Positions 26,011 through 38,200 of a stretch of 64,000 bases of DNA are shown one piece after another. The position numbers were made by a program, and so were the translations under genes. The notes below the pieces were generated by a model, which saw only the letters and a program-made list of their open reading frames with translations, had not been told where the DNA came from and ran no database searches. This DNA is from Paramacrobiotus metropolitanus (lineage: Eukaryota; Tardigrada; Eutardigrada; Parachela; Macrobiotidae). The number at the start of each line of letters is the position of its first letter. The first letter of the stretch is position 1. The stretch is taken from positions 62,001 through 126,000 of the forward strand of contig NW_026570289.1 of assembly GCF_019649055.1 (NCBI RefSeq). Direction: 5' to 3'.

Positions 26011-28283
26011 ATGGAGACAGAGTCGGCCCCAGTTGATAATAAGATGGATGTGGAACCCCAGCTTGTTTCCGATGCAGTAGGTGAATCTAAAGTGGAAGAA
26101 GTACGCGGACAGAAGTTCGATGTGGGTCCTCGTTATTCTAATCTGCAGTACATAGGAGAGGGGGCATATGGAATGGTAGTATCCGCGTTCGACAAGGAGA
26201 CGCATGCTAAGGTGGCCATTAAGAAGATTTCCCCCTTTGAACATCAGACGTACTGCCAACGAACGCTGCGCGAAATAAAAATTCTGAGCCGTTTTCGCCA
26301 TGAAAATATAATTGACATTCGGGATGTGCTACGAGCTAGCACCATTGAGCAGATGAAGGATGTTTACATCGTACAGTGTCTGATGGAAACCGACATGTAC
26401 AAGTTGCTGAAGACGCAGCGCCTGAGCAATGATCACATCTGCTATTTCTTGTATCAAATATTAAGAGGGTTAAAATATATCCATTCCGCTAATGTCCTTC
26501 ATCGTGATTTGAAACCGAGTAATTTGCTGCTTAACACCAATTGCGATCTCAAGGTGAGGAAATCCGTGAATATCAGAGAGACGAGTGTTGTCAGTTTCCT
26601 CAAACAAGTTGCAAATAGTATACTAGTAAATCTACCGCGTTTGCAATTTTACCATAATATTATGGGTCTTTTGCAATACGGAAATTTATTGTTTAACGGT
26701 TTCACCAATTGCAATACGCCATGGCCTTTGAAAGAACGATCATTGTACATTAAGCGCACTCCATACTTTCGGTCACTCTGTGCCCCTTTATGTTCAAGTT
26801 TAATGAATTTTTATCCTTTCAGATTTGCGATTTTGGTCTGGCGAGAGTTGCTGATCCGGATCATGATCATCGAGGATTTCTTACCGAATATGTTGCCACG
26901 CGCTGGTACAGAGCGCCGGAAATAATGTTGAATTCTCGAGGTTATACGAAGTCCATCGATGTCTGGTCTGTGGGGTGTATCTTGGCAGAGATGCTATCAA
27001 ATCGTCCAATTTTTCCTGGCAAACATTGTGAGTTGTTTGAATTATGACGAATCTTGGGTGCAACAGCTATTTACAACCGGTGTCAATGGTGTAATATCTA
27101 CCTTTAAAGATCTGCTGCATAGCCTGCAGTAAAATCACTCAAGTCAGTCAAGTGTAACTGAATTGACATTTAGATCACGATTGTTGATTTTTCTTTCGGA
27201 TACATTTAACAGAAATTCCACAAGAGTCTGTGTCAGAATGTACTAGGGTAGAGTATTGCATGTGCATACATTTTTAATAAGTAGTAGGTTATCAAATATC
27301 CATTAAATCTGCGAATGCGCATTAATTTTTATTATGTTTTCAGATCTGGATCAATTAAATCACATATTGAATATTCTTGGATCACCCTCCCAGGATGACC
27401 TGCATAGTATTTACAATGAAAAGGTATGGTTATTGAACATGAGACTAGCAAAATGGCAAGCGTCCAGTACGAAATGCTTCTTTTGGAATATTGCACGGTA
27501 TTCTACGTATTCATTTATGTTGATAATATCATATGGTAATAATAGTTTGAGTATTGTGAGCGCTGTGTTATTAGCCTGTTGTTATATTATTATACCGAAT
27601 TCTGACGCGAAGAAATTTGAATTATTTTTCGCTGTTATAACAGATCATCATATTTTTGACCGAAGCGAAGGGAAGGTACTCTACTCTGTGTTCACGACAC
27701 TTTTGTCGTTCGTGCACTCAAATGCTTAAAAATAATGAAAGTAGTTTTTAGAAATGTAAAATATATAAAAAACTAAACAGTGAAACAAAACAGAACAATA
27801 AATAAAAAGCAAACTAGTGAAAACCTTTTAACACTCGAAATTTTGGAACTTGAGTTTCCCGCTTCGGCCTTTTAGTGCTATCAGCTGCGGTGCCCTTCGC
27901 TGGTAGAAAACTTAGGTAGAAAATAGAGTCATTCCATAAAAATAATTGAGTCTATACCATTTTTTTGTGTAAAGGCTCGAGGATACCTGGAGTCTCTTCC
28001 GATTAAAACAAAGCAGGCCTGGGCGCGATTGTTTCCCGCTGCGGATGCCAAAGCATTGGATCTTTTAGAACAGATGTTGGCTTTCAATCCCAGCAAGCGT
28101 GTCACCGTGGAAGACGCACTGAAGCATCCGTACTTGGAACTGTATTACGATCCAATGGATGAACCGGTGGCGGAAGAGCCGTTTACCTTTGAAATGGAAC
28201 TGGATGACCTGCCAAAAGAACGGCTCAAGGAAATGATTTGGGATGAAACGATCACGTTGAAAAGGAGAATGGGATTGTTATAA
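26011..28283 (+). CDS. MAPK1: ERK-type mitogen-activated protein kinase
   Basis: ERK1/2 is the terminal kinase of the Ras-Raf-MEK cascade and phosphorylates Ser/Thr-Pro sites in cytoplasm and nucleus. Four exons join in phase: 26011-26553, 26823-27027, 27344-27423 and 27975-28283, giving 378 residues (usual 350-370). The glycine loop is [13 protein letters not shown] and the catalytic lysine lies in [11 protein letters not shown]. The catalytic loop is HRDLKPSN. Exon 2 opens with CDFGLARV and carries the dual-phosphorylation motif TEY, followed by [13 protein letters not shown]. The P+1 and docking regions, and the C-terminal [12 protein letters not shown] segment, are all present. The first 35 or so residues are an acidic extension not conserved in the family. 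The exon 3-4 intron is 551 bases. The sequence supports a functional ERK orthologue. Confidence 0.95.
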
Positions 28284-31081
28284 CAGATTGGAGTGTTTCG
28301 TTTTATTCAGGTTCTCATCGAAGAGTAGTGCATGGTTTTTTTAAAAAAAGTTTTTTGGTTTGATCAGTTTTGTGTAAGAGTATCGGTTACAGGGGCATAT
28401 GTTTAATTTTTTATACCGATGTTTAATCGCGGTAATTTTTTACGATCAACGTGAACGTGCTGTTGACGTTAATATATCATTATTTTATTCAACTTTTAAG
28501 CTTTTATACATTTTTGTGGTCCAAATGTTGTTTTTTGTGGATCGGCTTTTTGGTGTTGCTAAATACGTTGCTTTGCGCTGAGATCGTTGCTAACTACGGT
28601 AGCTTCAACGATTTCTAGTAAAAGTGGAAGATTCGGGTATGGTAACTTTTCTGTCGTTCTTTTGCATAGTCGAGGGGTTGCAGTTAGGAAATAACTGGTC
28701 CCCCTTTTCTGCACACCCCGTACAGCCAACCACATGCATTGCTACGGATGACAAATATATATGGTTGCGTCGATCTGCTCTCCTGGGGGCCGAATGTATG
28801 TCGCTTCTTGAATTAATGAATTACGCCCAAAATTAGAAATAGCAAAGGCAATTCCGGTTAGCGCAGCGGAGGTAGTTGAAAGGCTGGAGTCGGCTGGACG
28901 ACTTTGTTTGACCAGTGTCCAGCCGAGAAATGCCATTAGGGTGTGTCATTGGACATACTGTACATCCAGATATTGGAGAACTAAAACATCTCTGATTGAC
29001 GATGTGGCATAGGGATTGCACGTTTGTGTTTAGTACATTTCAGTTGCTGTTGTGCTGAAGTTAAGTTGATTTGGATGTAACAAGTCGCTCTTCCCTTACG
29101 CCCCCCCCCCTTCTTCTGTGAGGCGACGGGGTTGTTTTTAGCAAGGACGACGGGGCCGGTGCATAATAATAAGGCAATTTTCCAGCCGCCTTTATAAGCC
29201 TTAGGGGCGCATCCACAGAAAGTCGTCCAATTAAATCTGCTGCATATACATTTAATCTGGATGCACTCACCATCAGTACTAATGCCTTGCTAATGCTTAT
29301 CACTTTTATGATTGCGGCGAATCAAACGAAAACTAATATTAATACTGAATTTACAATTTTGAGCGGTTGCCACTTTTTATAGTTTTTATTTTTATTAACG
29401 GTTGCTCGCGCTTAGTACCTTTTGTTAGTTGATTAACTTGGGGAACAGTTGAGAAAAACTTCTCCTTAAAGCCTCTAAATTCTCTCATCTATTTAACGTC
29501 TTGTCCTCGATCGTTTCTGAAACTGCATGCAAATTCCAGGAAGTAATGTATGTGTGTGCACCTGCGGCGCAATGGACTGTAACACACAAATGACACAATC
29601 GGCTAAGAAGGCTCTGTGTGTTGGAGTAATGGATTCTGATTTCCTAGAAAAATCAAAATGAAAGAGATATTAGTAGCTTACAACTACTGGTCGTCCTCGT
29701 ACCCGACGTACTGTCAACAATGCACGGCATGTCTGAAACGGTTGTAGGCGGCAGTATAACCGTCCAGATAAAAATCCTGATTCGAGCACGGACCTCACAT
29801 TTCACAATATGAAAAATGCTGTGCGGGCAAAAAAACCAACGACGGACAGTTTTGACGATTTAACGGCAAAAGCGGCCGTCGGACAAGTTATCCGTTCGCA
29901 TAGATGACTACCTGAGCAGTCCGGCGAAAGCTGGACGTGCCGGCGACAGTTGGAAACGGGTTGTTATCTTTTCTGTACTCGTATAACAAGGGATACGTAC
30001 CGTTACAGCAGAACTGAAGCTTCATTCTGATATCTGTAAGTCTGTAAACGCTGATCACATGTTTTTTAGTGATCAACTTCCTCTATCTTTCCATTTAATA
30101 AGGAGTGTGTTCTTCCCGATAAACAAAATGTCTGGCTAATTTTTAGGTTGGTAATGCATGAAAAAAAATTCATCACTGGTGTTTTTTTGTATGCAGAGAG
30201 GTATGTTGTAAATTGAAAATTCGATCTTAATCGTCTTCGTTTTATAGTGATTGAGTTAAAACCATTGATTACAAATAAGTTCTAAATAACACATGTACAC
30301 CTCTTTACAGAAAGAACGGAGTGGTCATTGGGAGCACCGTCATGGATCCACTCGAGCCTAAAACATTTTCATATTCTAAACCTGAAAAATCTAACTACGG
30401 TGCGATGTACCTGTCAAGCCGAGGTGGACTTCCGCTTTGTGACGCGCAAATAACGGCAGGATCGTCACTACTACAGGTACAAAAAGTAATATTACAGATG
30501 GACCCGCATCAGTCAGACGCATGCTGATTATATATATACTGTACATACAAAAGATCACGTGTTATTAAACGCTTTCACATTATTTCTGAAGTTTTTTGCA
30601 TGTACATATAGTTTGATACTTCGCTTGGAAAAACCTTAAAGCTGACTCACTTTTACTTTCGATTGCGCGGTACGTGATGGCAGTTGTGCGCAATGTCCGA
30701 TTGTACATGCGCGCAATGCTTCAGCCTGGAATCGACGAGAAGTTTAATTATGAAAACACTGTGAAATGTAAACTCATGATTATCGCTGTTAATTAACGTT
30801 TTTATTATTGTATAGAGTAGGGAATAATACTTCTGTCGATATTGTACAATGTTTCTGTAGCAAACAAAAATGCTCTCTGGCCTTCCAGAGCTGGAAGTTC
30901 TAAGTTGATCAGTTGGTGGGTTACCTCATAAATGTGTGTGTTGTTGGGCAGGTTACAGCCGGACAAACCTTTAACGGTGAGACGTGATCATAAACGAAAA
31001 ATAAGCATTTATTATAACTATGATGCCCGACTTCTGCGATTGTTACATTTGTCGGTTTACTCGGTTATCGCTTTGCCGCAG
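28284..31081. other. Intergenic region between the two ERK-like loci
   Basis: No gene could be assembled. A 10-base C run sits at 29101-29110. A possible exon at 30311-30477 has acceptor- and donor-like ends (ttacag before, gtacaa after), but its translation matches nothing I recognise. It may be upstream sequence of the broken kinase copy. Confidence 0.4.
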
Positions 31082-32480
31082 TGGGACCGCGTTACACGAA
31101 TTTGCACTGCATCGGCGAAGGATCATACGGTATGGTTGTTTCCGCTGTCGACACCCTTAAGTCGTGATCGGGACAATGCCAGAGTGGCAATAAAAAAGAT
31201 TTCTACCTTGGAACACCCGATCAAGTGCCAGCGGACACTGCGGGAAATTAAAATTCTTAACCGTCTCAAACATGAGAACATCATCGACATTAAAGACATT
31301 ATACCCGGTCCCACGATGGACCAGATGCAGGAAGTGTACATTGTTCAGACACTGATGGAGACCGATCTGGAAAAATTACTGAAAACAGGCCGTCTTCGGC
31401 AGGATTACATTTCCGCTCTTTTATATCAGACCCTGCGCGGGCTGAAATATATTCATTCGGCTAATGTATTGCACCGCGATTTGAAGCCGAGCAATCTTCT
31501 GTTGAATGTGAAAGCGTGCGATCTGAAGGTAAATACTTGCGCAAAATTACTAACTATAATATATAGTAATTATCTAATTTTGGAAAGTACGAGTATATGT
31601 ATATGTATTGTGTTTGACTGGCTTCTGTGTAGCCGGAATTCGTAAATACCAAAATGTTTGCTATATTTTTCCTGCAAAACTTTACAAGCTACAACCCACA
31701 TTTGCAGGCTGCAACAAACTCGCAGCACACAACTGCAGCTACATGTGAGTGTTTTTCCCAGATTTGTGATTTTGGTTGGGCTCGGGTGGATCCCACACTC
31801 GAGCGTGGCGGCGTTTTGACAGAGTATGTTGGGGCCAGATGGTACAGAGCGCCGGAAACGATGTTGAATTCTCGAGGTTACACCAAAGCGAGTACGTAAA
31901 TTAATTAATGTGGTTGTCCCAACTTGTCGGCATCCAATTCTGTTTCCGATTCGAATGGATTATTTCGTTACATTAGTTAATGCGCCGGTCATTTTGCTTT
32001 TTAGTTGACATCTGGTCAGTGGGATGCATTTTTGCGGAAATGATATCCAGTCGCCCAATTTTTCCTGGAAAGCATTGTAAACGATATTCAGTAGAGAAAA
32101 TTCTTCAAGATTGTATCAGTAAAAATCTACAATCTGTATTTATCTCGTATTATACACATATTCATTTCACATTGGAAGCATGACTGCCTTGTACAGATCT
32201 GGACCAGCTCAACCACATACTGAACACAATCGGTACTCCTTCCGCAGAAGATCTGGACACTATCCATAACGATCGAGTTAGTGCTATCGTAATTTAAGCT
32301 TGAATCTGTTGTAATTGTTGACTACTATTAAATTTATTGTAATTTGCTACTGGGTAAGCTTGAATCTTGAACCATACCATCAGTACTTCCTGAAATTTCA
32401 GGCTCGATCGTATATCAGAAGTCTGCCACCAAGAAGGCGACAAGCGTGGACCAAGCTTTACCCTAACGCCGCCTCTACAG
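31082..32480 (+). pseudogene. Second, diverged ERK-like kinase copy, frameshifted and lacking its C-terminal exons
   Basis: Five kinase exons can be traced: 31082-31528, 31762-31891, 32005-32076, 32197-32276 and 32402-32480. The glycine loop [31 protein letters not shown] and TEY are all kept. A frameshift near 31158-31166, between the glycine loop and the catalytic lysine, brings an in-frame TGA in the N-lobe. An additional intron splits the exon that follows TEY, compared with the intact gene. The last visible exon ends ...NAASTG at a plausible donor. The remaining fold (the ALDLLEQML region to the C-terminus) is absent before the inverted arm that starts at 32598. I did not find it just beyond the far arm either. 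DFGLAR has become DFGWAR. It is probably a pseudogene; an assembly error could explain the frameshift but not the missing end. Confidence 0.8.
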
Positions 32481-32597
32481 GTATTCTGAGCTAGGCCTTT
32501 TTGGCACATCACTTGACAGCTTTCGCTGAATAAGGAAGGAATCAATTAAGGAAGTGTGATATCTTGGTGCGAAATAGATTACCTAATTACGTGTTAG

Positions 32598-35298
32598 AAG
32601 AGAAGTAGTAACAACAGCGGTTGATGGTAGTAACAATAGCGGGCTCTCCTATTGGTCGGTTTGGCCTGAGTACCGCCCCCATACACTGTAGGGTATACGA
32701 ATAGCGGATTATGGTCTGTGCACTGTACTGTATATACGTACAAATCAGTTTGGTCTGATGGTGTGTACGAATAGCGTACAGACCATCTACTGTGTACAAT
32801 AGCGTACAGACCATTTAACCTGTGCTGGATGTACTGTGTACAACAGCGTATTGGTCGGTTTGATCTGTATACCGCCTACAATCTACTGTGTACAATAGCG
32901 TACAGGCCATGTACTGTGTACAATAGCGTACAGACATACTGTACTGTAAACGAATAGCGTACAGACCATTTAACCTATTCTAGCTGTACTGTGTACAATA
33001 GCGTATTGGTCGGTTTGATCTGTATACCGCCCTTATAACGTAATCTTATTAATACACTAGTGTGATTACGGTTTGTACTGCCTGCTCTATAACCATCGGA
33101 CAAAGGGCAGTCGTGTTTTTACCACGCTCAAGTGTAATTGCTGTCTCGCTGAAATCAACTTGACTGCGGTTGTACTACATTTCCTGGACTGGCCTGTCCA
33201 TCGATGCATGATTGTTCCACCCTTTGTTAATTAGCGTATACGTTAATTAAGTGTAATTACAAAAGACCTGTCTGCCTAAAATAATTGGACTGCTGGCTGG
33301 AGTATACCGCCTATCTATATACTCGTATCATATGTGCCGTGCAGCCACAGTACAAATTTAAGAGAAAACAGAGAGACCACTTACATTTGCTCGTCATATA
33401 CGACTCAATCGTGTTTTTGGCCTGCAGTTTGAAAATATGAGCCAGTCGTCACCATTCTGAGCCGACAGTTTTGTTGGAAATTTCATTCTCGTTCGAGTGG
33501 TATAAAAAGCGGTACAATCGTACAAAGAAAAACACAACCGTGCGTAGTCTATTAAGTTGGTCTGAAGCCCATCAGCTAGGTTGGTTCACATTAGCGCTTT
33601 AGTCACTATGCGCAGCTGAAAACCACAGCAAGCTGTACAACCATTACCGCACCGTTTATACTTGTACAGTAACAAAGTTTTCGGTATCCAATTACCTTTT
33701 TGGTAGTAACGGTGAATCATATATAGAAACCATGAATATTGGGAGACGACTATGGGAAAATTAATAATCCGAAGAATGTTGTGCTGTCCGGTTGCTTATA
33801 TACTGTAATATTACTAAATGGGTACGTGTTTCTAATGCACTGTACATAATTTTATCGAAATATATAGTACGGGCTGCCTGCATACTGTACATAAATTTTC
33901 CTTTGCGTGGATGACTGACTTTGTTATATAAGGTTTTGCACAGGCCCCGCACGAATGAATATTGCCCGATGACTATTAAAATATATGCAATTTCAAGCAT
34001 GTGTTGCCCTGCGGTCGCTTACAGACTGTCATAATATTAATAAACCCGTACGTGTGTTTAGTAATATTGCGATACACTTTACCTATCGAAACACGGACTG
34101 TCTTCTTTGTTCATACAGTATATAACTTGCAATGATGACTAACGTGATGATGCCTAACGTGTAAAGTTACATGCATTTGGACTTTATATTGTACTCCTAC
34201 TTATGGGTAAATATTAGCCCAGATATTTCTACTGTTCTTGGTCAAGTTGTGTTAGAATAGTTTGCGTTTCTCACTGCGTCCATGGTGACAAGCTTTCGAT
34301 TGGTCACTGGACCTGGACAAGTAATTTCGGCAAAAAGTCAACAGTCTTGAATCCACCGCTACAGCTAGAGATTTTTGATGTACTTTAAAGTAACAAAATT
34401 GGTGAAGTAAAAGCTGAGATCCTTTGCCTCAAAAAGAGAGGGGCCGTAGTCCTTGGCATAGATACTTAGTAGTCATATAACCAAGTACGGTGCTATTACT
34501 TAATTCATGTAGAAGTACTTTAATTCGTAGCACATTCTAAAAAGTACCGATTTGGCGTGCAGGAGTTAAACTTTTACGTAGTTTTCCAAGTCGCAAACGT
34601 GTAGTTTTCCAATTTACTTTCTCCATAGACTTAACATGTATTGGTGTTCGTTTTCGTGCACTTTTCCGATTGAGTTTTTGGTAATTTTTTGAATGCATTG
34701 CTCCTCTAACGAAAACTCCCGTATTTATTTCGAAGAAAAAGCAAAAAACCAAGAGCTATTCCTGCAAAGTGTGACAATATACACTTCAACACGTACATTA
34801 CAATGGCGTGCACTTGTTCCAGTGGATCGTACTTTGAAGGAAAGATTGTAAGTAACTACAGTTGTGAATAACAAGAACCGGCAAAATGGTATTATATAGA
34901 AGCATGAATTTTAGGTCAGCACCGATTTATTAAACCGGTGCTTGTTCAGTCACACCGGAACGTCCGCTCCGCTAGCAGGTTAGAGTGGAACATCTACAAA
35001 TTTTCTACACTCTACTTTCTATGTTAATTTACACCTGCTCGCAGTAAAATTACATGTACTCGTACTGTTAATCATCGGCAACGGCAACTCCGGTAATAAC
35101 AGCATTGTCTATTTTGTTTGCATTACTCATGGAAGCGAAGTAAGTCAAAATATCGATAATTACTACACAGACGAGTACGTAATTTGAAAGCTGACTGTTA
35201 GCTGCGGTCAGGAAAACATCGTGATGCAAAAATCTAGCTCCGGTATGTATGAACAGTTTAGTGGTCAAAAGATGTCCACGTTTTCCCGCAAGGCGGCG
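32598..35298 (+). repeat. Left arm of a 2.7-kb inverted repeat
   Basis: It matches 48854-51578 in reverse complement, with sparse substitutions and small indels in every stretch I compared. The outer end is aagagaagtagtaacaacag and the inner end is cgcaaggcggcg. The outer 450 bases hold a minisatellite built from gtgtacaatagcgtacaga and ggtcggtttgatctgtatac words. A TATA-like tataaaa at 33502 is mirrored in the other arm. Short open frames (33761-34000 and 35068-35301) are conserved between arms only because the arms are near-identical; no known domain is visible. Confidence 0.95.
32640..33060. repeat. Minisatellite within the left inverted arm
   Basis: Imperfect repeats of tactgtgtacaatagcgta, alternating with gtattggtcggtttgatctg. 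The matching array in the right arm lies at about 51115-51545 and differs in unit order. Confidence 0.8.
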
Positions 35299-38200
35299 CA
35301 ATGTTACTAGTTCTCGGATTATGTAGGCTAAACTGTCACTGTTTTACTGCTGATCGTAATACTAAATTAAATCATATTTGTGCTTATAATTGAACCAAGA
35401 TGATGCATGCATGAAAAATCGTGCCTAATCGTGGTTTTGTTTCACCTTACCCTTAAGAAATTAAAGAAGCCGGCATGTACGTGCCGGATTTGAGATTGCT
35501 CTAGCGAGATCGATGCCGCTTGTTAACGTTAGTACATAAGTACGTACTTAACTGCGGCTGCGGACCATTCAGTACATGAAATCACCCTATAGTACTTGTA
35601 CATCGTGCAAGCTGCCAGCCTGCAGGCTAATATTGCCCGGATTTCCTGGATAGAATAAGTACTACTAAATGTAACACGGATACCGTATCAAATTCATTCT
35701 CCCGCCATGGCAACGACAAATTAGCCTGTTTTGTCATTAAAGTATTGACTTTTGCTTATTGCGGGAAATATTTTCTGTTTTGTGTCGGCCCACGTACTTA
35801 GAAAACCAATAACGAGTACATCAGCAAGGAGCTGGTATCGATTACCGTCGAACGTTCTGCATCTGTAAGCCGTAACAGTTAACGGAAAGGTGCAAGCAGG
35901 GCGCTAACATTAACAATAACCAGTTTGCATCTGGCTTGCTGTTTGCTACGAAATTAATAAGTATGTGCCTGAACAGTAGAAACAAACATTTTGCTAGAAT
36001 ACACACAAGCTTCCTTATTGATAACCACTAAGAAACAAATAAAATAAATCGAAGAAGCCGTTATTTCAGGATTCCGGTGCCTAATAAGTTTTAATTGGTC
36101 TTCTGAAGCATCCATACGGCGGTGAAAGTTCACACCAATACAACATACATAAGTTAGCTACGCTAACTGGCTAACTCCATGCCGCGCAGTTTCGGTATTT
36201 ACGATTTCTGACTTGATGGCGAACGTAACGTTACAAACATAGTACTGTACATCCTTGTACATCGTTATGATTAAAAAAATCAAATGAACTCGAGAAATGC
36301 GTACGTGCGAATAAATCGGCGCATTACAACGCCAGAGAAAGGTGTGTACCTTAGTGTCGAAAGAATTTTGATGTGAAAGTGGTGCTTTGATTGTGATTAA
36401 CGCGAAGTGGCTAGCGAATTTTCAAAATAATTCCCAAAAATTACCTTAGCTCATCTTACAGAGCTTTTTTTATACTACATAACGCAATAATTGTAATGAG
36501 TATATCTTTTTTCGTTAACACGCAAAAAAATTAAGGCGGTACTAGTGGAAGAGGGGGGCGCGTAAGGTGAACCGCAAAATAATGGCTTGCACCGCACATA
36601 TTGTGAGAGATGTCATATTCCTTCAATCGCCGCCGACATCAGTGGTTGGCATTGAAGTAATCGCAATCAGATGCGCTCAAAATCTTCAACTACCCCATCC
36701 AACTTTGTTGATCTTGTTGACAAGAAAGAGGTACAAAAGGCGCCATGAACGCAAATCTGCCGTCTGACTGCAGTCTTTTGTTTTAGTGACTATGACTGCA
36801 ACAGTCTGCATGAATGTTATATGGCTGCCTGCCTGTTCTGCGTTGCTCAACATGTGCATGTGCTTTTGTGCGCGGCAGCCAGCACCTCTTGGTACCGGCA
36901 CCAAAGCCGTGAAAGAGACGTACTTTTTGCCAGCTAACATTGAACAAAACGTAAAAAAAAACTTTGAAAATCAGCTGTAAATACATTTGTCTGTCAAAAA
37001 TTACGGATAAAATCGCATTAAATAAAGCACCGCAGCCTGAGCTTATTATAGGGATAAAATCTCTGTTTAGGGTTTTGTTCGGCAGATATAGTCAGAACTA
37101 TCCAGGGGTAGACTGCCCCAAGCACCTCTATAGCACCCCCGATTTTTTTTTCTTTTTCTGTTTTTATCAATCAAAATTCTGTCCGTATAATAAGTTTTTT
37201 AATACTTTACTCTATAAAAAAGCCGTTTCAGAATATTTTTTTCACGTCTGTACTCTGTAAAAATCGACTTCAAATTTTTCACTTTAAAAGCTAATTTCTC
37301 AGCAACAACAAATGCGTTACCATTATTCAACCACTTTTAAAGTATAAAAACCATTTCTTTATGTGTTATAGGCTACGGTTTTGTCTAAAAGTGTAGCGCG
37401 TCAACGGTATGCCCGTTTTCGCAGAAGGACCGAGTTGCTAGCCACTTCGCGTTAAAGGATTATGATTATTTGCTTTCATGACCTATTTGTCAACATGACC
37501 GCTGCTGACGGTTTGTCTAGCGTGATATCCATGTTGACCGAGATATCCGTGTGATGCGGCTGTTTTCCAGTGCATCCAGCGTCAGTTCCTGTTATCGTTC
37601 CAGTTTTTTCTTAGCGAATTTGGTTTCCAGTTCCAGTTCTTCTTTTTGCCTGCGAAAAGATCACATATTAGATAAATCATATTAGATAATCATCATAATC
37701 CAGACCCTAATAGCCATTCAGTATGCGAACGCTTAACGCCAGCGCATTAAGAGTGTCACTGCTTAATCATTGCTATTTTATTTTTTGTGGATACGCCATT
37801 TTGTGAATCGCATCGATTTACCTTACAGATCAATTATTTTCAAAATGTTGAGCCAGTTAATTAAAATATTCATATTAAGTAATTCCTTATTACATGCGCA
37901 ACGCTGAACTTTATAGCCCCAAATTTTATTGATTCAGAATTGATTGTTTTCTGTGCAGGCTCGCCACGAAGACGTAAAAGATGTATAAACGGCATTACAG
38001 GTCCTTTTTCTTCATCAGTTACGGTAAATCATGAGCTGGTAAAAAGAGCAATTATTCCAGTATTCGGCTAGCTTTTTGCAAAAGTTTCAAGTAGGATAAC
38101 CAGAATGCGCTTTTGCGTGGCCGATCCAATTATTGATTTAAGGTCATAGCGAAAAGAATATGCGTAACGCACACTCAGCAAACTAATAAATCCAATAAAA

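Noticed and set aside
29101-29110. C run as a functional quadruplex or slippage element
   Set aside because: A single homopolymer of ten C without further C tracts is not enough to support a structure.
30311-30477. Possible coding exon upstream of the second ERK copy
   Set aside because: The ends look like splice sites, but the translation is unrecognised and no partner exon joins it convincingly. I mention it only within the intergenic entry.
33761-35301. Small open frames conserved between both inverted arms as genes
   Set aside because: They are conserved because the arms are near-identical by recent duplication, not by selection on the protein.
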